Under the pieces are notes generated by a model. It worked only from the letters and a program-made list of their open reading frames with translations, ran no database searches and was not told the DNA's origin. 64,000 nt of DNA from Nephromyces sp. MM_2019 (lineage: Eukaryota > Apicomplexa > Aconoidasida > Nephromycida): the NCBI GenBank assembly GCA_015657535.1, contig JADHZB010001372.1:16376-80375 (forward strand), read 5' to 3'. This document shows positions 31,529 through 45,147 of this stretch, piece after piece. Position 1 is the first letter of the stretch; each line of letters starts with the position of its first letter. Made by a program: the position numbers and the translations under genes.

Positions 31529-33391
31529 ATGTCATCCCAGCAGGAAAATGGAGCAGAAGATGCTAATGAAGAGCTTAAGCACGAGCCAGAATCTTCATCT
31601 GTAACCTCTATTCCCATTGTGCCAGGAGTTCCACTTTCTGATCCTCTCTCTTTGTATCGGAGCATGCATGCGGAGCGTTATTTGAGACGTGTTAATCAGG
31701 AAAACAGTGCTTCTGGACCTGCACAGACTGAGGAAGATATCGAGGTTTACACAGAAAAAACACTGATATACTGCTTGCCAGCTATGTTTTCTACTCTTGC
31801 ACACTTCGATTATTTTTTCCGTACTTGATTGGCAAGTCTATTTTGATTACTTCTCTATTTGTGTCTGCTGTAATAATTTTTGACGGTTCTTCTATTTTGG
31901 TGGATTATTCAATTTTTCGAGTTAATACTGGAATTTTTGGTATTAAAATGGACCTACTTCCTAGCTAGTCGTGAAGTTTCCTGTTTAATTTTTTGATTAA
32001 TATTCCCTGTAGCAATTTGTTTGATGATGGAGAACTGGATCCCTCTCGAGCGAGGCGTTACAATCTTAGAACTCTGAAATTCTGTGGAGTCGCTACTCCC
32101 ATTTTGTAGTTAGTATGCTTAACGGATAGTCAGACACTAATTATTTTGGCGACTGTTATATAGTGCAATACTCCAGATCTAGCCTCTTTTCGCTTTTAAA
32201 ACTATGCAACATTGGCAAAATGTCTTAAATAAGAGACTTGGCATTGTGAGCTGTTGAATGGTTTTAGCACCCCAGGACACAACAGTTTAAGGCTATTTCG
32301 AAAACTTGCTTGGAAAAGTCCTCATGCGTTCTGCCTCTGTTAATGTTGTATCTCTGTCGCTTTCTCTATGGAAACAATATTAACGTTTCTATTTCCTGCT
32401 GTGTTGAAGCACTGGTATGTTTGTTTTCTTTATTCAAAATTTTTTCAGCGCCTTCAGAGCCGCCATCTTTTTTGAGGTTTTGGAAAATTATTGGCAACTT
32501 AAGTTACACCATAAAGTTTCTCACTTTTTCCAAAGCTGCTTGTACAGATTTGATTTTGTCGCATATGTTCCATTGCTTTGTTTGTATTTCCTTGCATACA
32601 TTTGATTGACTACAGCTTGGAACGTTGATTTTCGTTCTAAGGTACTGCAATTTTTTATGCTAATAAGCAGTGCTTCAAAATACTTCTGTAACGACTGCGT
32701 GAACAGGCCGATTCTAAGAATTGGCTTAAAGTGGCTTACAGGGTGACAGCAAGTTAGCTCAAAGCCTTCAGTTTGAGGAATTCAATCCTTCATCCGTGAA
32801 AGACCAATTGGCTGCCGATGAAAGTAGTGCTCAGAATACGGATGCTCCCCTTGGTCTGGAACATGAAACTCAAGTGGATGAATCTGCCCAAGGGTAAGTT
32901 TTTTAACGCTATGTTATTATCTCAAGCCGCAAGACATAACTTCGAGTAGGATATCTTTTGATTGATGGCTACTTGTTTATTTTTTACTTTAGAGTCAGGT
33001 CCCCATTGCGCACCGGATATCACGAGCGGCTCATCGAGGAGGATAGCATGTTTAGTTTACGAGAAAGGTAAGTTGTAAAACCCTTTTTTCTCTTTAATAT
33101 TATCAAATTGGGGCTTTTCTGAATTTTGCGTTTCTTCCAATTTTTAACTTTAAGTCTATGTTTTGTAATTTTGCAGACTACTTGCTCGGAATGTGGAAGA
33201 AATTCCTAGAGAACAGCATTTCCTAAGGCAAGTCTTATTTTTTTTTATTTGAAATATTCATTTTTAATAATCTGCATTCCCTATTTTTGTTTTTTAGGTG
33301 TTGGCAGCAAGGCAATGTGGCCACTCTATTTTTTATAGCTGGATGTTTTTTCTTTTTCTCTTCATTAGCATTTATGATTTTCGGGAGATAG
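31529..33391 (+). CDS. Small protein with a single C-terminal membrane segment
   Basis: Exons 31529-31744, 32742-32893, 32993-33067, 33177-33227 and 33298-33391 join in phase to give 195 residues ending in TAG. The first three exons encode a polar, acidic, probably disordered stretch (MSSQQENGAEDANEELKHEP at the start; SDPLSLYRSMHAERYLRRVN further on). The fourth and fifth encode LLARNVEEIPREQHFLR, CWQQGNVATLF and then a hydrophobic run ending SSLAFMIFGR, so the protein looks tail-anchored with its N-terminus in the cytosol. I recognise no family. The 33228-33297 intron starts with GC (AG|GCAAGT) instead of GT. The frame stays open upstream of the ATG to a possible acceptor at 31475, so the true start could be further upstream. 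The first intron is about 1 kb and might hide another exon. Confidence 0.6.
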
Positions 33392-34549
33392 CATTCTTGA
33401 GGTTCCTCACTCTGGTCGTTTTTCTAGATTCGTAAAGAGTGTAAAATTTGTAATTGATAAATCTCCTTATTTTATATAAGGTGAATTCAAGAGAAAAAAG
33501 GTGTCAAACTGCCTTCAAAGCTTGTTTATGACTTCTTAGCAGGAAACTAAATTGTTAAGATAAAAAATTTATTTCTATTTAATAGCAAAATTAATAATTT
33601 GCTATTCTATTGCGTTAATTTATTTGTACTATGAGTACAAATGAGCTAGCAAGTGCGTTATGTGCTCAGGTATTTCATGTAAATTATGAAGTTACTTGGC
33701 TTAATTTTTTAATAGAATTGATATAATATTCAATGTGTTGAATCTGCGTGTTTCTTTTGGGTTTCTGATGCTTATTTAAGGTCAAAGCTGGAAAGAGGTA
33801 GATTCCTATCATTTGATGCCACATTTTTCATGTTTATAATTTCAAACGCATTTACTCATCAAGTTCTACCATTGAGTAAGAATGAAGTGGCAAGTCTGCT
33901 TTTAAAAGCTCATTTTGTGGTATTTGCTGGTACTGTTATTCTCACTTTTTTGGCAAAGTCTTAGCCCAGTGGATTTTTTTGAGCTGCTCGCTGAGGGCTG
34001 AATGTTTGTATACTAGTACTTAACGTAGATACGCGCTACCCCAGCTATCAATATTTGCTACATATAAAGTGTAAATGGAAGTGTCATGTGCGAGAGCACA
34101 GCTGCTACGGGAATGTTATTTACATCATGGAATACTAGTGCTCAAGAAGCGGCATACGATTCATGAACATTCAGACCTACGCCTTTTTTCGTGTCATTGT
34201 ACTTGAATCTTATTACGAAATGGTTTCCAGACTTAGAATCTATAAACGTATCATGTTTTATGCCTTTGAAATAGCTCTGCGTTGCATGGCTTGCAAGTCT
34301 GTGGTTTTTCCGATTCTTGCTGAAGAGAATACTTTCTTTTACGTGCTATGAGGTGTCCTGTCCTGCGCACTTTGAAGCTGATAGATATCTAGTACTATTT
34401 ACCAAAAAATGATTTCCCAGCCACGGAAGACCCTGTTACTCCGAGACTAAGCTACTCAGCCCTTATCCTGGAATAGGCTCTTAAAAGTAATTGATTTTTG
34501 CCGCTTGTCTATCATGCTGCTGTTTTGGACAACGTTTTTTTGTCTCTAG
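33392..34549. other. Gap with no secure gene
   Basis: This is AT-rich sequence after the membrane-protein gene. One exon-like open stretch, 34222-34351 on the + strand (preceded by TTTCCAG, contains MFYAFEIALRCMACKSVVF), could belong to the candidate gene that follows. I see nothing else in it. Confidence 0.3.
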
Positions 34550-37500
34550 ATGCATTTCAGGAAAAGCCGGTGGGGGGTTGGAAAGGCAAATTTTGCCGCT
34601 GGTTCACTCACCGGAGTACCATACGCTTGTCGGCAATGTCCTTGTTGTAATTATTCCTTTGAGGAGCAGTGTGTTACAGAGTGCAGGTAGCAATTGATGG
34701 AATGGCTGTCGCTTTAATTCTAGCTATACAGGAGGCGATATACCGATTTTTTTAACGAATTATTATAGCTCACTAGAAAAATGCATGCTAGACTCTAGCG
34801 GGCATTTTTTCGCGCTATAAGTGAACAGGTTAGAGTTAATAGGCTTACTCTGGTCATTAACAATGAGCAGCGTTGGTGTCAGTATAGCATTGTTTAAATG
34901 CTCAAGCATCTTCAACCTATCGGATAGAAATTCTGATGCTTTTAACTGATCTTTTAATAGGACGCTATTGCGAATTTCCATGATGTGGAGCAAGAAACCG
35001 AATAACTGATTTGAAATGCTTTGCTACCTTGATGTTATTCTTGCAGTCAGATCAATCATTTTTTAGCTTTTAGCAGGACTCTTTGCTCTGGAATATTTAT
35101 GATAAATATATCACCCCTTTAAGCTCTTGTAAGATATATTCTGATGTTATTAGCTCACATTATTACCGACACTCTTTCCCCCTGCCTTAGCCATTCCTTG
35201 TCACCTTTAGATTGAAAAGCGTATCCTTTCAAGAGAGTGCTAACCGGGATTACTACCTAGAGTTTTGTACTTTAAAAAACTCATCTGCGTCGCTGACCAC
35301 TTCAACTAGTTATTTGGTTATCTTGTGAAGTGTCTTGGAGATCACTGACATGGTGGCTTACTCTATAAAGATGCTACGAAACTAATCACATGTACTTTCT
35401 GTAGAGATAAACTGCCTGGTAAGCCATTTTGTGATTACGCCTTACGATAAGATTTATTTATGTGAAAGGTGCTCCTTTTTCAACTTGATCTTGGCGAATA
35501 ACTACTGCTGAAGCTGGCATTCCTGAAGACGGTACTACAAGTTTTGCAGTCTCGAGCAACAGCAGATTGCCTAAAGTAGCAATAGCTGGAAGCCTTGTGC
35601 AAAAAGATTTAGGTTCGCATTATACAGGAGGTAAAATTATGAAGATTGCTATTAGACGCGCCTGCTCATAGTTTCACCAGAGGTTCATCCATGATGCTTT
35701 CTGCAGAATCCTCTTCAGTGCGAAGTAGACTATCTGCATTACCTACAAATCACGGTTTAACCCACTGTACGTACACTGTGTGTATCGATGCGACTTACGT
35801 AAGTAAAAAAAATTGAGTTGCGGCATTCACTTTCCCTAAACTTATATAATTTCTTAGGGGTTATTTCACAGAGTATGAAATGCCTGTGATTTCCGGCAGT
35901 AGATATCTGGGATGGGCAGCTAGATGCTCAGTCAGCCAGGCACGACCCATTGGTCATTTGCCGCTTTGGATCTTTTTAGTAGGCGCCGCTATCTTCCTTG
36001 GGCCTGGAGTTCGTCTGAATAGCTCCGCCTACGGCCTCATGAGAGATCCATGTTGCACGGTTGGCATTTTTTCTAATGTTGCTCATCATGCAGGGGCAGC
36101 GTAGTGCGTCTAAACACTGGGGTTGCGGTACGTTCTTCCGATGCGATGTTAGTGATTGGCGCATATAAGCTAGCGTCATCGGGAAAGCATATTACAGGGA
36201 AATGATGAGGTCTAGCCACGTTGAAAATATCTAGTGAATGAACTGTCGGATATTGATAATTCTTCAGAATGTCTAGAAAAGTTGCACCGCAAGCTGCACG
36301 GAAAGTAATTATATTGTGAATTTAGTATTTCTTACCAATCGATAGCTATGTCGGCAGAGCATTTAGTTGGTAATAAATTTCAAACGGGATGTGCAACTTG
36401 TTTTTATTTATTTTACTCGAATTATACCAAGCTCTATTGCGAACCCGGAAATGTGGGAAATTGAAGTAATCTACGTTATTTCTTCCGCTTGCAGTTACCT
36501 TATGTTGCTCTTAACGTTGTTTCTAGAAGGAAATTGATATTATTTGCTTGTGACGAGAAGTTGCAAGCAGAAAATTCATAGCTGGCGAACTCTTAACTTT
36601 TGACTGTCTTACATGCAATGCCTCATATAATGTAGAACCGACATTTTTTTACACTATCTGAAGCTTTGCAATATATGCCTTTGTGCATGCAGGCATATAC
36701 TGGCTACTTACGGCTGGTGAAGGATCCAAAGGTTGGTAACAAAATCGCTTCCTCGGTGTTAACTGCAGTGTCAGAAGGCACACCTTTGTGGTGCATAGCT
36801 TTTTTCTTCCCATATCATGCGACGTGTCTTGCTTAGCCATGGTTTGATGATCGCAAGGCTTCAAAATTAAGATGATTTCGGTGTGGCAGGCGCTAAGCGA
36901 GGACAGCTACCAAAAGGTGAAACTAGATAAAGGTATATAATACTGTCGCAAATTTACACACAAAAAAGTCGAAATGTAAACTTTGACAATGGCCCATCCT
37001 GTTGATTGGGAAAAATAACGGTGGTTCAGTGATACTAGCTACACACTCCTTATTTCTTACAGAAGTGCTGAGGTTTCTGGAAGGAGGCGTGACGTCAAAG
37101 GAATTGAAGCTAACCTCCTTAATCGCACCGGTGCAGCTACTTCACGATTCTCATCGATGCCTTGAGGTGTTTCAAGGTATTCCTATGCAATTTTAAAAAA
37201 TATCTAAAGAACCCATATAAATAACTCAGTGGATGGCTTGCCGTGAGCCACAGCGCTTGCAGTAGATTGTAAATTGCGGCATTAACATTTCTATATTCAT
37301 TATACCGTATCTTTGGTGCAGAAAAGGAAGAAAAACCTCATTTACTATGGTACTATACATGTTTTAAGCTACAAAATAAAAATCAAATTCGCTTGGCATT
37401 ACATCAGCTGTGCCAACACAGATTGTAGGAATGCTTGGGTAAGCTAGTTTTACAGGCAGGCACAGCAATAATATATTCACTTATTCATATTGAGTAATTG

Positions 37501-39337
37501 CAGTGGGAAGCCCTCACGCTCAAAATTTTATGCTTAAATCAAGGAAAGATGCGCCGTGAAATTGATGGGCAGCCAACTTTGGAAGAAGAAACAAAGCTGG
37601 TTAAGTTTACTCACTGTTTAAAATCCGTTGAAAAATTACACATTTTGGAATTAACTACAGGTGGAAGAAAAGGTAGTGGAAAAGCCAGATATGGGAGGAG
37701 TTAACATTTTTATAAAGCAGGTCACAAAAGTCGAAAAAACAGTGTTATGGTGCATATTTAAACCCATGCTCAACACTTTACAGCCCCCTACAGCAGAAAA
37801 GCCAATAATGAATCTCAGCGTGCAATAGAGAGATGCTATTACTTAACTCGATAGAAATGTTGGTTAATGATATGCGCGTGATCAACCAGGTTCTTATGAA
37901 AAAAAGTGAAGTAATGGATACAAAGCGTGTGAAAAGTGCGCATGGAAAAGAAAGCATAGACATCAGTTAATGATTTCTAACGCCGTGGTGGCCTTGAAGT
38001 TGCAAAGCTTCGCACTTTTCTGCCCTGAAGCTCTTCAGATACGGATTTACTACACCTAGTAAAAATATGTATTCGTATTCCGGCAAGTAAAAAAGCTTAT
38101 AAACTCATAACACCTGGCTAAGTTACTAGAAAACTGACGTAGCCGAATAGTTCCTAAACCTTGCTCATGTAAAAAGGGGTTCATCCTTCAAGTATACGAA
38201 GCGTTATGGAACGCAGAGCAAGCACACTAAGGCTTTAATTTTGAGCTGATTGAAAATTTGCAGTGCGTATTTGGCATGCAAATGCTCCACAGCTATACTG
38301 CTAGGCTCTTAGCACGCATATACGCTAATATTTTATTCTTAACTCAGGTACTTCATAGTAGTACTTTGAAACTGGACTTCCTTAGCATTTGGCGCTTTTA
38401 GATCAATTTATAATGAGCAATAGCAATACAATTCAGAACTTTCTTATGCAATTAATTCAAAGTAAAGCCTGCACTGTTCATTTCTCTAGTGGCCAACATC
38501 GAATAAAATTTTATAAAAGAATTAGAGCCCAGACGGTGATTCCTGAGTATGATGCCTTTATAAACACTCATTGCTCTGAGTGAACCCCGAGAGAGATTGG
38601 GAAGAAGTTAAAATGCCAGAGTATCCACCATTCAAGAAATATTAAAAGACAAGACTAACGCTTTTAATTTTAATGCAACGTATCACAGTAATTCAAAATG
38701 CCGCGACCCACGAGATATGTTTCAAAGTGGCTGTGCATCTATGAAGTGGCATAAAACAAAAGGTATTATTGACTTAGGGCACGAAGTGGAAGGGATACAA
38801 TTTAACATAACACCTTTGGATTTTTATTCGCTTTGTGGCGGAGCCAGCACATTACTGCTGCTATTACTCCAATCAAGCTTGATAAGAGTGTTAGCAATAA
38901 TCAAAAGTTGTGCTGTGCATAAACAATATCCGATTGCGCACCTCTTGCCATTTTTATTCTGCTATGAAAAAATGCCATTGGATGTAGCATGGAATTCCTT
39001 CATAGCAATCGGACAGACTTGGATGTTGACAGCATGCCATGAGACTTAATTTTGCTGTATCAATATGAGGTGACATTCAAAAATCACCGCTTTTCAGAGT
39101 AAATAATACCTCATAGTGTTTGATAACACATTCAGGTTTTCAACTGTTGTAAAAGCTAAATTCAGGGATGATGCATGGCGCATAATGCCCCCAGTGATTA
39201 CGCTGGAGTACGTTTACAATGGCAAAATGCAGCGACATGTTTATCTAGCACTCACACACACCGTCAGAGCTGCCTTTATCAAAATTGCATATATTATACG
39301 ACAGCATAAAATTAGGGGTAGCACTTCAAGTTTTTGA
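34550..39337 (+). CDS. Candidate multi-exon gene, unrecognised
   Basis: Several stretches on the + strand read like protein and carry splice signals. They are 34550-34686 (GGGLERQILPLVHSPEYHTL), about 35490-35630 (TTAEAGIPEDGTTSFAVSS), 35683-35770 (MMLSAESSSVRSRLSALP), 35858-36104 (GYFTEYEMPVISGSRYLGWA then a hydrophobic run), 37063-37176 (VLRFLEGGVTSKELKLTSL), about 37497-37704 (EIDGQPTLEEETKLVKF), 38386-38583 (FLMQLIQSKACTVHF), 38689-39049 (MFQSGCASMKWHKTKGII) and 39117-39337 (PPVITLEYVYNGKMQRHV, TGA). The chain 35490-35630, 35683-35770, 35858 onward is phase-consistent with introns of 52 and 87 bp. The last segment faintly recalls a clathrin-adaptor appendage strand pattern, but I would not assign it. 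These could be one gene, two genes or, in part, chance frames. Base composition at 35480-36180 is richer in GC than its surroundings. Confidence 0.3.
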
Positions 39338-39415
39338 TAGGCTGATGAAGTAGTGAAAGATAAAACGTTTAGCTCGAGGAAGTAAGAACCCTCGTTTATC
39401 AATGTATTCTCTAAA

Positions 39416-42400
39416 TTAAATAAAAAATTTAGGCATCTCCCAATTTCCGCCGCGATCAACTAGCAAATCTTTTGATTTCATGTGGGCCAAAATTTGCAAC
39501 AAATCTGGGAAGCTGATCGGATCCAGCTGACGTTTTTTTAGCTCCTCATTGAGTCTAAGTAGAATAAACCCAGCAGGCGTAGTCTGGTGAAACGAATTAG
39601 TTTTTTCGTAAGCCAGTGTCGTATCAGCCCTTTCATACATTATATTCATCACCAATCGCTCAATAGTCACTACTTTTGCATTCACATTGGCCCCGAGTAC
39701 GCTTTGAACAGACTGCAGCTCAGCGTCGGGCTGCGATGCGCCAAAATTACCAGCTTCCTCATCATTTAATTGCTCGCCATACTGGCAGAACCATTCAGGT
39801 ATCTTCATACTTTTAGTGCGTTCAAAAGTGTCTAAAGAAGGAAGCGCAGAGTCTGAGTCTAATGAATAGCTATTGCTAATATCCTGACTCCATGTTTCAC
39901 GATTGAATATGTCACTAAAAGCAGCTGAAGATCCGAAATACCTTAGAGACTCGGCCGAAAAGTTTTGAATGGCGAGCAACTCTGAGGAATGAGAAAAAGC
40001 ATCTACAAAAAGTTTGCTTTCATCTGAGCCGGTGAAAAATTCATCGCGCGGATTCGGGGGCTCTGAATTTTCATGAAAGACAGCACGATTGTGAAATGAG
40101 TACATACATACAGAATTTCAAAAAACGTAAAGAAAGAATTTATAGAAATTCATTAAGAAGAAAAGCATAGTGAATGTATCTGCTACAAAACAACTAAATA
40201 ACCGTAATGAGACTGGGAAATATTATTGCATAAAATAAAAGTCCTGAGCTCAAGTTAATATCTAAGGCGAGAAAACTTCAAACTTTCAGTAATTCGCCCT
40301 GTACTTCAAAAAAATATTCTCATTATTATAGTTGTAGCAGTTCTTACCTGCTGGAAGGCTGTACAATGTAACTCCGTCAGAATTTTCTCTGTACTGCACG
40401 TGGCCTTTTTTTACCAGACTGTGAAGATGTGGTTCCAGCTTTTTTGCAGGAATTCTTAGTTCTTCTGCTAATTCTTGGATGGAGCATCCCACAACACTTG
40501 TGTATTCAACGATCAATTCCTTATTTTGCCCGGAATTATAGTTTGCAGTGACTCCAGTTTCATCGTTTTCATCACTTGATTCACATGAAGTGAGTATTAT
40601 ATCTAGGGTAAGCAGTATCGATGCTTCGAGAAATGGGAGGGTTATGAATGTACCATCAGTGTTTTCCAAGTATACGGTGCAGTGTGTAAAACAAAAATTT
40701 AATGTCTTCTCCAGGTACCAAGAATTTTTAAGAACCCCGTCTTTACGACTAATTTCGTCAAGAATTGTGCTTAAAGGGTCAGGGAAATGAGCATCATTCC
40801 AGCAAGTATCACCCAGCATAAAATTTACAGGCCAATACTGTTTGCTGCAAACAGTAAGCAAAACGTAAATCGGAAGTTTTGGAAAAGAGCCGTTTTCACT
40901 TAAAGCAAGTGAACACGTTTCTAGCATGTCCTGCAATATAATTTTAGGTCCTGAGAGGCATTCTTGAGTGAAATAATCTAAGCAATCATTAAAACTGCTA
41001 TAATGTGTCCTTAGGGTGCGCCAAAAATAAGAAAGATTCGTTTTTTCAATTATGGCATTATGTAACTCATTGCTGGAAGCGACATCATCACAAACGCTGC
41101 GTATTCTAAGCATAAGCGGATGAATTCGAACACCAAAAGTTTGTTTGTCTAAATTTACAAGGCACCGAGACCAAGGAAAATCGCCCAAATAGCAGTCACA
41201 ACCCCCCGCCCTTGCAGGCATTGACATCATCTTTTCCGTCCAAGAGGCAATGGTATCCCAGATTGCGTACAAGGCATTAAAAAACCACTTCCTCGACAAA
41301 TAAACACCAGCAAGATGAATTCCAATTTCCGTAGTTGGATCCTTGGTGCCACAAATTATATCCCTAAAGAAGCAAAAAAATCCCTTTTCAGAGTCATGGT
41401 AATGATTCCCTGCAGTAACCCTCTTGGTAAAGAAATGCAAGTTATCTACGGAACCCACAGCACGCTGCTTCCACTTTATTTCAATGGGATCTGGGGGGAA
41501 ACCAGCAGTTGTTTCTTGAGTTTGCATCTCCAGCATAAAAGAAATGAAATCATGATTGATAGTAGGATACTGAAACAAGTTTTCATATCCCCTTAGTGCA
41601 TCCTGGTATCGTAGATACTTTATGAGCTGCATTTCCTGAGCTTTGAACTTTGAAACATTACAAAAAAAGGTGAAATTGAAATCCTTTCGCTCGCTAAGGG
41701 CTTTTTTGAAGGATGATAAAGCATTTATTGCACTATCAAAGTCTACGTTTAGCTGGGTTAATATGACTATAATTTTTAGGCAAAGATGGATTAGCTCAAA
41801 AGTGCTCAATGTTTCTCTTGGAAGAAGACTAGGGAGCCGGTATATCAAGCTGGCAGACATTCTTTTCGATGTCACGTGGGACGCCATTGAATTGCTATCT
41901 GTTATATTATAAGAATAACGCAAGAAAGAATCAAAAGAGGTTGGAAAATTGCACGGAGTAACGTTTGAATAATCAAGTAACAAACGAAGCAACTTGGGAG
42001 CTATTAGGTCGATAACTTGCACATGGCAGCGTCTTAAAATATCTTCACAAAACGCCTCAAATTTTGAATCTATGGCCGTCAAATTTGCTCGATTACAGGC
42101 TAAAACTAGATGAGATGGAATATTCCCGTCCACCTGAAGGCTAGTAGAAATTTCAGCATTATCAGGGGAGAAAGTGTTTAAAAGTAGTTGTGCAGGCTCA
42201 GAATATATCGCAGAATCCTCGCATCCTATAGTGCTAGAAGCTGCAAAAAAAATTCCTTGTTTATTACCTCCAGATAATTGTGAGTAATAGTGAGGAGGGG
42301 AAGGAATAGCCTCCAAACGTTTGCCAGCGTCATGAAAAAAAATTTTCGCAGTAGCTTCCTCTCTAGAATTACATGAAAATGATGGCTTTACGATTTCTTC

Positions 42401-43396
42401 ACTTATTTTCCAATCTTTGAATTCTCTTTTAGCATTCAAAGGCATGCACAAGGCTCTTCCCAGGCCTAGACACACCCTCATGAAAGGAAAAATTATGCTG
42501 GCCAATAAGCTGTATATCGTATGAGGCAACTTTGGAAAATCCAGGATAAACTCAAAGTTTCCATCCAAAATTTTTGTCAGCTTTAAGTTAATGACTGCTT
42601 TTAAGCAATTCTCCCACACAGAAGCAAAATTTAGGCTGCTAAAGATATCGCATAGCACCGGGAGAAATTCTAATTGATGTGGAACGATGGTCACATCCAA
42701 CGCTTCAAAAACCTGACCGGGAGGAAAAGCACTGCCATACAGATACCACAATATTTCCTCACGTTGCTCTAAGTTACAGGGTTCTCCATCATCGTATATC
42801 AATATACGCAGATTATCTTCGTCATAGCTATCATTGGTGAGCGAAAAATTTTCGATTATTTCCTTTAAGAAATCATCATCAGTAGTAGTATTCGGTATAA
42901 AGGAGGAAGCGTGTGTGGACGCCTCGTTTTCCATCCTATAGCAAGACAGCAAAAGGTTTTTCCTATGAAATTTTTGCTGCTCATCACCACATGAAGAGAT
43001 GGAATTACAGGAAAGTTTTTCTTTGGTATTCAATTCAGGTTCGTTATACTTTTGTTGAGACGTGATAGGATGATAGGAAACGTTTAAACTCGAAGAGCCA
43101 TACTCTCCGTGTGTTTTAAATATGCGATTTAGCCAGTGCTGATCAAAACGATAGGAACCCTTATCAACTTGAAGATTTGGAGAGGTGTAATGAGCAATCA
43201 AGATTGAATTCTCGCTGGCTGCTGCATCATCGTAGTACCTGCCACCAGGTTGTATTATTGAATTTGGTAAATAAGCTGACTGACTTTTATTTAATAAAGC
43301 AGAGGGGCTGCCGGTTGTGCTTTCTCTACTCCCACCGTCTGTAAAAAAATTTGTGCTGAAAGTTACTAGTGTAGGGAAATTATGGTACATCAGCAT
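39416..43396 (-). CDS. APC2: Anaphase-promoting complex subunit 2 (APC2)
   Basis: APC2 is the cullin-like scaffold of the APC/C ubiquitin ligase. It holds APC11 and drives degradation of securin and cyclins in mitosis. Exon 1 is 43396-40348 and exon 2 is 40062-39416 (TAA). The junction is phase 1, and the product is 1231 residues (human 822). An in-frame TAA lies four codons before the ATG, which supports this start. The cullin-homology region includes SKQYWPVNF (Q853-Y854-W855), matching SSEFWPPF in the human protein. A winged-helix part follows (about 960-1015, IQELAEELRIPAKKLEPHL). Exon 2 has a disordered linker and the C-terminal winged-helix B domain (from about 1146), with FPDLLQILAHMKSKDLLVD matching the human terminal domain. 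About 400 extra residues, mostly N-terminal and in loops, are Ser-rich and low in conservation. APC11 is not in this window. Confidence 0.85.
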
Positions 43397-45147
43397 GAGA
43401 GAGCATTAGAATTCGCAAACCAGCTCTTTGGAGCGCATTTTAAGTTCGTATCAGCCACATATCTACTGTAGCACACCCAAGATTTGTAATGCGAAACTTA
43501 TACTGATAAAAAATTTGCAGTCCTAAAAAATCAAGGTAGTGCAAAGATATCAAAAAACATGCTTTCTTCATTTCACGAAGGAAGGCCTTGAAAACACACT
43601 CTTTCCTAGCTTCACACCAAAACTTATTAAAATAAGCAAAAAAACGGCATTTTTCTTTATATATGTTTTCAGAAAAACATCCTTTGACTTTAGCAAATTA
43701 CAAGGAAAAAAGCTTCACGAAGGTTAAATTAAAAATTCGCAGAGGGATATGCCAAGTCACTGAAAGATTCAAGCAGAAAAAAAGCGTTAATCAAGCAATT
43801 ATCTAGAGAACAAGAACAGCAACGAGCGGTAGTTAGGAAAGAGCACTCAAGAATAGATAAAATTACGTAACGGAAGAGAGTCGGCAAAATTTGCACTATA
43901 AAATCGTATATAGCTCAAGATAGCAGGAGAATCAAAGCTGCTAAATTGTCGTAACAAACACCAAATTGAGCGCTTAAATAAGCCATCCTTTACTCAAAGA
44001 AGAAATGTGATTATATTCTTCACTCTATAGTATGAGAAAAGGGCTTAAACTGCCGATCTGGCCAAATTCTGCCTTCAAAATTTCATAGAGTTTTTTCGCG
44101 AGGATATCGGAGAGCACTAGCAACATGGTGGATTTATCTAGCTAGTTACGCAAACCCAAGAATCCCCCACATTAGAGCAGCAAAAAAAAAATTTTTATCT
44201 GCAGAAAGCATCAAAGCTACGCGTGAAGAAGAGCCATTAAAATACGTATACAGTCATCATAACGGCGACATGAACGCACCACACACAACAATCACAAGAA
44301 TATAGCCTGCAATTACAGAGCAGTTTAAACGCTTTCAACTCCAAATATTAAGCTGCCCTAGCAATAAGAAGACATATTCAACATGTAGCGTGTAACTCAA
44401 GTTGCCGAACACGATGGCCTTTCACAGCTAAAAACAGATTAGCTTTGATTTTAAGTTTTTCTGGCAAACTCATGGTACCGTATAGATCAAAATTTTATCA
44501 AAGTTCTACTATATTAGGACCTTAAACAAGAAAACATGACTGAGTAAAAATTGCAATCGCAAACACACAGCTCTGAACAGTCGGAAACTTCAATAACTTC
44601 ACAGCCAAAATATTTCTTAGGAAAAAGAATCGCAGCTTAGGGTGTGAAGCGCGAGATTTTACTCAATTCGCCTGTATCAGCTGGTAGCACATTATATGAG
44701 AGTAGTGCTTAATCAAGCTAATTCAATCTTAAAGCTTTAATTAACCGAAAATTTGAAGGGAAGTGAAACAAAAAAAAAAGAGAGAGCAAAATGATTAAAA
44801 ACCCTCCAAAAATTAGTTTGGCAGTGAAATTTCAGCAACAGCTTCGGTACCTAAAGCTAATATGCAGTAAACGAAAAGATGAGAATGAAAAAACTTCAAA
44901 AAAAAAAGATGTTTCAATTCAATTTAAGCAAGAATTTGGCTGCAGAAAACAGATACGCAGCAGACCAAACAATGCAAGTGTGTGTCAGCAAATCCATTTG
45001 CTTAAATTCTCCCAAATAAAACTAGAATTGCGTGAATTGACGCAAAAAACGTCTCATTTTCTCTATTCATACAAGGAACTTTACAAAAAAAATCTAACGG
45101 ATTGCAATAAAAGCATGTGACAAGCCATTACCTTTATAAAATCAGCA
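43397..45147. other. Intergenic region between two minus-strand genes
   Basis: A-rich on the + strand. A 109-codon + frame at 44791-45120 is Lys/Gln-rich and lacks flanking splice or family signals; I read it as a product of A-rich DNA. The promoter and 5' untranslated region of APC2 should lie here. No RNA gene or repeat is evident. Confidence 0.4.

Noticed and set aside
32014..32100. Extra exon (FDDGELDPSRARRYN) in the tail-anchored protein gene
   Set aside because: The frame that reads like protein does not fit the phase 0 junctions on either side, and no good donor follows.
44791..45120. 109-residue Lys/Gln-rich plus-strand frame
   Set aside because: Composition follows from A-rich DNA on the non-transcribed strand of neighbouring genes.
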